A DNA stretch of 5,209 nt from a bacterium (GTDB lineage Bacteria > Bacillota_I > Bacilli_A > Acholeplasmatales > JAEDCM01): the NCBI GenBank assembly GCA_024695185.1, contig JAILIR010000063.1, positions 1 to 5,209 of the forward strand, given 5' to 3'. The stretch's first letter is position 1, and every line of letters starts with the position of its first letter. The translations under genes and the position numbers were made by a program. The notes under the pieces were generated by a model. That model saw only the letters and a program-made list of their open reading frames with translations, ran no database searches and had not been told where the DNA came from. Shown here piece after piece: positions 1 through 5,209 of this stretch.

Positions 1-191
1 TAGCATCATAATGCTTCTTTTTTATTTGCGATAAATATTCATCAGCTTCATTTATGCTATCTACTCTTTTTAAGTAATTAACGAAATAATTATTGAAAAA
101 TCAAGATTCATTACTTACTTAAAAAGAGTAGATAGCATAAATGAAGCTGATGAATATTTATCGCAAATAAAAAAGAAGCATTATGATGCTA
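1..191. repeat. Perfect 77-bp inverted repeat with 37-bp spacer (likely fold-back chimera)
   Basis: Bases 1-77 are the exact reverse complement of 115-191, with no mismatch; the match breaks at the next base pair (78 against 114). The spacer is 78-114. The right arm and the spacer both carry the YigZ reading frame, whereas the left arm only mirrors the right arm, so the same YigZ peptide can be read inward from either side. The left arm begins at the first base of the window, so the repeat may once have continued further. A perfect palindrome that duplicates coding sequence head to head at a sequence end is typical of a fold-back artefact from amplification, library preparation or assembly. 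A real inverted duplication that broke the gene is possible but less likely. Confidence 0.95.
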
Positions 192-646
192 CACATCACT
201 GTTTTGCCCTTATTATTGATGGATCTCAAAGAAGTAATGATAATGGTGAACCTAGTGGTACAGCTGGAGTTCCTATTTTAGAAGTATTAAAGAAAAATGA
301 TATCAATAATACTATATGTGTTGTTGTAAGATACTTTGGTGGAGTTAAGCTTGGTGCTGGAGGCTTAGTTAGAGCATATTCTTCTAGCTGTAGCGAAGCT
401 CTAAAAAAAGCAACATTCCTAACAAAGAAAAGCTTTAAACGCTATGAACTAATTATAGATTATCCTACATATAACCAAATAATTTATCTAATTAAAAGTG
501 ATATTATTAAAAATGAATTTGTTCATAATATTACCTTAATAGTAGATATAGATGATGATAAAAAAATAGATAAAATAAAGGACATTTCCCAAGGAAATGC
601 CCAAATAAAATATCTAGAAACTATATATAAAGATGTTTCAATATAA
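74..646 (+). CDS. yigZ: YigZ/IMPACT family protein, 5' end missing
   Basis: The open frame of 190 codons has no methionine and ends with TAA at 644-646. Numbering from the codon at 74, residues 9-18 (KSRFITYLKR) and 36-44 (HYDATHHCF), then NDNGEPSGTAG (55-65) and RYFGGVKLGAGGLVRAYS (86-103), are hallmarks of the UPF0029/IMPACT N-terminal domain. Residues from about 120 to 190 fit the small ferredoxin-like DUF1949 C-terminal domain. Family members are usually about 200-215 residues, so roughly 15-20 N-terminal residues are missing. The frame is closed at 71-73 by a stop inside the left arm of the inverted repeat, and no ATG, GTG or TTG lies between that stop and the conserved core. The true start is therefore absent, and codons before about 80 may belong to the chimeric junction. 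The biochemical role of bacterial members is unclear; the eukaryotic relative IMPACT acts on GCN2-dependent translation control. The gene converges on the atp operon and is probably independent of it. Confidence 0.9.
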   Translation, partial: VINEIIIEKSRFITYLKRVDSINEADEYLSQIKKKHYDATHHCFALIIDGSQRSNDNGEPSGTAGVPILEVLKKNDINNTICVVVRYFGGVKLGAGGLVRAYSSSCSEALKKATFLTKKSFKRYELIIDYPTYNQIIYLIKSDIIKNEFVHNITLIVDIDDDKKIDKIKDISQGNAQIKYLETIYKDVSI

Positions 647-668
647 GGCTTTTTAAAGCCTTTTTTTT
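645..668 (+). terminator. Intrinsic terminator of the YigZ-family gene
   Basis: The sequence AAGGCTTT (645-652) pairs with AAAGCCTT (655-662), an 8-bp stem with a tight loop (in practice probably 7 bp with 4 unpaired bases). A run of eight T follows at 661-668. The stem starts inside the yigZ stop codon. The convergent small membrane protein gene ends at 667, within the T run, so the hairpin also lies directly downstream of the atp operon. Read on the minus strand, the bases after the stem are TATATTG, a poor U tract. Termination from the atp side by this hairpin is therefore likely weaker than on the plus strand. Confidence 0.8.
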
Positions 669-864
669 ATGTCCATAAAGAAAATATTAATTCAATGGAT
701 TTAGTTGCTAGAAAAGCAAGTATCATAGAGAAGAATATATAAGCTAAATATATTTCAGTTATATGACCTTGTTTAAATTTCTTTTCTAATTCCATTGCTC
801 TTAGGATAAAGAAAAATATAGGAATGAATAGTAAGAATACTATAACAAATACATATTTTTCCAC
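667..864 (-). CDS. Small two-helix membrane protein, DUF1146 (YwzB)-like
   Basis: This 65-residue protein has two hydrophobic segments, about residues 4-21 and 37-63. They are joined by a basic loop (R22, K28, K29, K31, then QGH at 32-34). The loop pattern LEKKFKQGH, followed by a second helix and a final tryptophan near the C-terminus (W64), resembles the DUF1146/YwzB family. As I recall, that family is often encoded just after atpC in Bacilli. By the positive-inside rule the loop faces the cytoplasm and both ends face outward. The start is GTG at 862-864, sharing one base with the atpC stop (TAGTG). An in-frame TAG lies only two codons upstream (871-873), and the next start, Met24, would delete the first helix, so GTG is well supported. 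It is the last gene of the operon, with no strong Shine-Dalgarno sequence, so it is probably translated by coupling. Its function is not established; assembly or membrane association of the ATP synthase is only a guess from position. Confidence 0.75.
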   Translation of the reverse strand: MEKYVFVIVFLLFIPIFFFILRAMELEKKFKQGHITEIYLAYIFFSMILAFLATKSIELIFSLWT

Positions 865-1255
865 TATAATCTACCAGCCTTTGATGCTCTTATATTTTTT
901 CTTAAGTCTTGTTCTAATTTTGTGTAATCTAGGTTGCTTCTTTTAATAACTTCAATTCTTTCTTTTCTAACACGTTCTAATTCGGCTTTGGCTTTTTCAT
1001 ATGTTTCACCGTTATAAGCTTCTTGAGCTAATACTGTTGCGTTATTATTAGAGAATTCAACTAAACCATTTACTATTACATAGTAATAATCAATATTAGC
1101 TTCTCTAACAATTTTAACATAGCCGCTAGATATAACACTAATTACTGGTGTATGATCTTTAAGTACGGCAAATTCACCTTCATCATTTTTAATAACGAAA
1201 TATTCTATTTCATCATTATATAGAACGCCTTTATGGGTAGAAATAACAAATTTCA

Positions 1256-1256
<1 letters not shown>
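864..1256 (-). CDS. atpC: F1Fo ATP synthase subunit epsilon
   Basis: This central-stalk subunit binds gamma and the c-ring at the membrane side of F1 and can restrain ATP hydrolysis through its C-terminal helices. The 130-residue length is normal for bacteria. Residues 1 to about 83 form the expected beta-sandwich domain, with the typical GEFAVLKDHTPVI stretch (27-39) in the position where the family has a G-E-x-(G/A)-(I/V)-L-x-x-H-x-P motif. Residues 84-130 form a charged two-helix domain. At the start of the first helix, where many bacilli have the ATP-binding motif (I/L)DxxRA, this protein has YEKAKA (86-91), so Asp is replaced by Glu and Arg by Lys. The start codon overlaps the atpD stop by one base (TAATG). 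The preceding bases offer only a weak AGAAG-like ribosome binding site, so translational coupling to atpD is likely. Confidence 0.95.
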
Positions 1257-2659
<1,403 letters not shown>

Positions 2660-3502
2660 CTAAACAGCCTTAGCTCCACTAACGATATCAATAATATCAT
2701 TAGTAATAGCTTGTTGACGTGCTCTATTGTATAATAGTTGTAATTTTTCAATTACTTCATTCGCATTATCAGTTGCTGTTTTCATTGCGGTCATTCTTGA
2801 AGCATGTTCACTTGCTTTCGCATCTATAATAATTCCATATACAACATTTTCAATATACATTGGAATTAATTTTCTTAAAACATGTGTACCTTCAAATTCA
2901 TAATTTAATCTTCCTTTTGAAACAATATTCTTTTCACCTAAAGGTAGTAATGTTTCAAAATGAACTTCTTGTTTTAAGGTATTAATATATTTGTTATAAC
3001 AAACAACTACCTTATCTACTTCTTTATTTAAGTATTTAATTATTATTTCATGTGCTAATCCTTGGATTTCATGGAATTCTACTTCATCTCTTACATATAG
3101 AAGTCCATCCTCCATCATATTATAGCCTTTATTTCTACAATAATAATATCCTTTTTTACCAATAGATGCGATTATATAATCACCTTTTATTTCGGCTACC
3201 TCTTTATTAATAGCTTTATAAATATTACTGTTATATGAACCAGCTAAACCTCTATCAGATGTAATGATTAAATATATTACCTTTTTAACCTCTCTACCAT
3301 GGATTAAATCATCCTTTTCATCTAAGTGTCCAGCAATAGATCTAATACAATCCATGATTCTATCTAAATAGTCAATATATTCCTTATATTGCTTCTCGGC
3401 TCTTCTTAATTTTGATGTAGATACCATATTCATAGCACTAGTTATTTGAGCTGTCTTTTGAGTCGCAATTTTTCTTGTTTTTATCTCTCTTAAGGATTCC
3501 AT
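2660..3502 (-). CDS. atpG: F1Fo ATP synthase subunit gamma
   Basis: This is the rotating central shaft that turns inside alpha3 beta3 and couples proton or sodium flow to catalysis. The protein is 280 residues, normal for bacterial gamma (about 280-290). The N-terminal helix has the conserved pattern SLREIKTRK (3-11) and SAMNMVSTSKLRRA (22-35). The C-terminal helix begins near residue 230 with ASEHASRMTAMKTATDNA, the diagnostic gamma signature, and ends DIVSGAKAV. The middle is the usual alpha/beta domain, which is more variable, with GLAGSYNSNIYKAI matching the conserved G-L-x-G-x-x-N region. Its ATG overlaps the atpA TAA by one base (TAATG). Upstream bases are A-rich without a recognisable Shine-Dalgarno sequence, so reinitiation after atpA is probable. 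Confidence 0.98.
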   Translation of the reverse strand: MESLREIKTRKIATQKTAQITSAMNMVSTSKLRRAEKQYKEYIDYLDRIMDCIRSIAGHLDEKDDLIHGREVKKVIYLIITSDRGLAGSYNSNIYKAINKEVAEIKGDYIIASIGKKGYYYCRNKGYNMMEDGLLYVRDEVEFHEIQGLAHEIIIKYLNKEVDKVVVCYNKYINTLKQEVHFETLLPLGEKNIVSKGRLNYEFEGTHVLRKLIPMYIENVVYGIIIDAKASEHASRMTAMKTATDNANEVIEKLQLLYNRARQQAITNDIIDIVSGAKAV

Positions 3503-5001
3503 TATTTATTCTTTTTGAATTCCTTAATGAACTCATCCATTTCTTCAGGTAGAGTTCCTTCTTTTTCGATATGACTAGTGATTTTCTTACCTAATTCACT
3601 AGTTTTTAAGTATTTATATAATTGCTTCTCAAATTCTTTTATATCTTCAAATTTAACATCATCTAAATATCCCTTAGTTAAAGCAAATATGATTGCTACT
3701 TCTTCACTAACAGTAAGTGTTTCATGTAATCCTTGCTTTAATACTTCAACTGTCTTTCTACCTCTATCTAGCTTAGCTTTTGTTTGAGCATCCAAATCAG
3801 ATCCAAATTGAGTAAATGCTTCTAACTCTCTATAGCTAGCTAAGTCTAGTCTAAGTGTACCACTAACCTTTTTGATAGCTTTAGTTTGGGCAGCACCACC
3901 AACTCTTGAAACAGATAAACCAGCATTTATCGCAGGTCTAACACCTGAATAGAATAAATTAGACTCCAAGAATATTTGTCCATCAGTTATAGAAATAACA
4001 TTTGTTGGAATATATGCTGAAATATCTCCAGCTTGTGTTTCAATGATAGGTAAGGCTGTAATACTTCCTCCACCTAATTCATCATTAAGTTTAGCTGCAC
4101 GTTCAAGCAATCTTGAATGAAGATAGAATACATCACCTGGGAAGGCTTCTCTTCCTGGTGGTCTATGAAGTAATAGAGATAGTTCTCTATAAGCTACAGC
4201 ATGCTTTGATAAATCGTCATAAATAATTAGGACGTGCTTACCGCTATACATAAACTCTTCAGCCATAGATACACCTGAATAAGGTGCAAGGTATTGTAAT
4301 GAACCTGGTTTTGAAGCTGAAGCTGAAACGATAATAGTATAATCCATAGCATTATGTCTATTTAATTCTTCATATACACTTGCTACTGTAGATTCCTTTT
4401 GACCGATAGCTACATAAATACATATTTCATTTTTACCCTTTTGATTAATAATGGTATCAATGGCAATACTTGTTTTACCAGTTTGTCTATCACCAATTAT
4501 TAACTCTCTTTGACCTCTACCAATTGGAACTAAGGCATCAAGTACTTTAATACCTGTTTGAAGTGGTTCACATACACTTTTTCTAGCCATAACACCACTT
4601 GCTTTTTGTTCAATTGGTCTAAATTTATCAGCTTTTATTTCGCCCTTTCCATCAATAGGTCTACCTAGTGGATCTATTACTCTACCTATAAATTGTTCAC
4701 CTACAGGTATCTCAAGTATTCTTCCACTACATTTAACTATATCTCCTTCTTTAATCTTAAGATAATCACCAAATAAAATAGCTCCTACAGTATCCTTTTC
4801 TAGGTTTAATACTAAACCATATACATCGTTAGGAAACTCTAATAATTCGCCTTGTAGCGCATTATCTAAGCCATAAATTTGACAAATACCATCACCTACA
4901 GATATAACCTTACCTGTATTTTCAAACTTAACATCATCTTTATATGCATTAATTTGTTCTTTGATTAAAGAAGATATCTCATTAACATCTATTTTTGCCA
5001 T
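3502..5001 (-). CDS. atpA: F1Fo ATP synthase subunit alpha
   Basis: This is the non-catalytic nucleotide-binding subunit of the F1 head; it alternates with beta and contributes a catalytic arginine to the neighbouring beta site. The 499-residue length is near the usual 500-513. Residues 1 to about 25 are the N-terminal helix that contacts delta, followed by a beta-barrel to about 95. Walker A is GDRQTGKT (170-177), with Gln in the position typical of alpha. The Walker B region is [15 protein letters not shown] (258-272). The signature [10 protein letters not shown] spans 356-365, directly followed by Arg366, the arginine finger in [10 protein letters not shown]. The C-terminal helical domain runs from about 380. 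The start is set by a perfect Shine-Dalgarno sequence 5 bases or so upstream and by [10 protein letters not shown], which aligns with family N-termini. The TAA stop overlaps the atpG start. Confidence 0.99.
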   Translation of the reverse strand: MAKIDVNEISSLIKEQINAYKDDVKFENTGKVISVGDGICQIYGLDNALQGELLEFPNDVYGLVLNLEKDTVGAILFGDYLKIKEGDIVKCSGRILEIPVGEQFIGRVIDPLGRPIDGKGEIKADKFRPIEQKASGVMARKSVCEPLQTGIKVLDALVPIGRGQRELIIGDRQTGKTSIAIDTIINQKGKNEICIYVAIGQKESTVASVYEELNRHNAMDYTIIVSASASKPGSLQYLAPYSGVSMAEEFMYSGKHVLIIYDDLSKHAVAYRELSLLLHRPPGREAFPGDVFYLHSRLLERAAKLNDELGGGSITALPIIETQAGDISAYIPTNVISITDGQIFLESNLFYSGVRPAINAGLSVSRVGGAAQTKAIKKVSGTLRLDLASYRELEAFTQFGSDLDAQTKAKLDRGRKTVEVLKQGLHETLTVSEEVAIIFALTKGYLDDVKFEDIKEFEKQLYKYLKTSELGKKITSHIEKEGTLPEEMDEFIKEFKKNK

Positions 5002-5005
5002 AGGT

Positions 5006-5012
5006 ACCTCCT
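5006..5012 (-). promoter_or_regulatory. Consensus ribosome binding site for atpA, overlapping the atpH stop
   Basis: The minus strand reads AGGAGGT between the atpH stop and the atpA ATG, a full seven-base match to the consensus Shine-Dalgarno. Its first two bases are the last two of the atpH TAG stop codon, and about four to six bases separate it from the ATG. Ribosomes terminating on atpH sit directly on this site, which favours both strong initiation and coupling. Confidence 0.88.
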
Positions 5013-5209
5013 AAATGCTTAAACGCATATTGTTGATTCTTGATTCTAGTGTATAATCAATTGTTTTATTATTATAAACAATTTTTATACCGATATAAGA
5101 TGCATCAACAATTTCGTTTAATTCTATTTCTTTCTTTAATTCTTTTTCTAAGAATTTAATTATTGCTTTTGTCTCTTTTTCACTTAATTTATTACGTGAA
5201 TAACAATCG
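5011..5209 (-). CDS. atpH: F1Fo ATP synthase subunit delta, C-terminal part
   Basis: Sixty-five codons and a TAG stop (5011-5013) are visible; the start lies beyond the right edge. The family product joins the peripheral stalk (subunit b) to the top of the alpha3 beta3 head. The visible part fits the C-terminal region of delta: LSEKETKAIIKFLEKELKK, then ELNEIVDASYIGIKIVYNN, then a final helix ending NNMRLSI. The usual pattern there is L(T/S)-x-(E/Q), K-x-V-x-L-x-x-x-(V)-D-x-x-(L)-I-G-G-x-x-(V/I). Here the second Gly of the IGG motif is Ile. Delta is poorly conserved in general, so identification also rests on position immediately upstream of atpA, where atpH normally sits. Confidence 0.88.
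   Translation of the reverse strand, partial: DCYSRNKLSEKETKAIIKFLEKELKKEIELNEIVDASYIGIKIVYNNKTIDYTLESRINNMRLSI

Noticed and set aside
78..114. The palindrome spacer as a regulatory RNA loop, recombination site or cruciform element
   Set aside because: The spacer translates in frame into conserved YigZ residues (NEIIIEKSRF), so it is plain coding sequence; the palindrome is explained by the copied left arm.
3578..3787. A 69-residue plus-strand open frame antisense to atpA
   Set aside because: It is antisense to the conserved C-terminal part of alpha, with no ribosome binding site or recognisable domain; it is a shadow frame.

Overview
The window is AT-rich and holds the distal half of an F1Fo ATP synthase operon on the minus strand. 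A convergent gene of the YigZ/IMPACT family lies on the plus strand at the left end. The gene order is delta-alpha-gamma-beta-epsilon followed by a small two-helix membrane protein that resembles the DUF1146 (YwzB) family. Together with strong AGGAGG-type ribosome binding sites and very low GC, this points to a Bacillota genome, probably a Bacilli-like lineage (perhaps an uncultured erysipelotrichal, RF39-like or acholeplasma-like one). All frames read through with the standard code, and the visible stops are TAA or TAG only.

Layout from left to right. Bases 1-191 are a perfect 77-bp inverted repeat (arms 1-77 and 115-191, spacer 78-114). The right arm and spacer are ordinary yigZ coding sequence. 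The left arm is a reverse-complement copy of it that replaces the expected 5' end of the gene, so the left edge looks like a fold-back chimera at a contig end. The yigZ frame, lacking its first residues, runs to 646 and ends in an intrinsic terminator at 645-668. From 667 to 5209 everything is on the minus strand: DUF1146-like gene (667-864), atpC (864-1256), atpD (1256-2644), atpG (2660-3502), atpA (3502-5001), and the 3' end of atpH (5011-5209). There is no gene-free stretch longer than about 75 bases.

The genes form one tightly packed transcription unit, read right to left. The alpha and beta genes have short leaders with strong Shine-Dalgarno sequences. The gamma, epsilon and DUF1146-like genes each start on the last base of the preceding stop codon (TAATG, TAATG, TAGTG) with weak or no Shine-Dalgarno sequence, which suggests translational coupling. 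The products form the F1 catalytic head (alpha3 beta3), the central stalk (gamma, epsilon) and the peripheral-stalk cap (delta). The Fo genes (a, c, b) would be expected beyond the right edge.

I see no new biological system here: it is a conserved housekeeping region. The points most worth checking are the fold-back at the left end, the GTG-started small membrane protein, and the alternation of strong and coupled translation starts.
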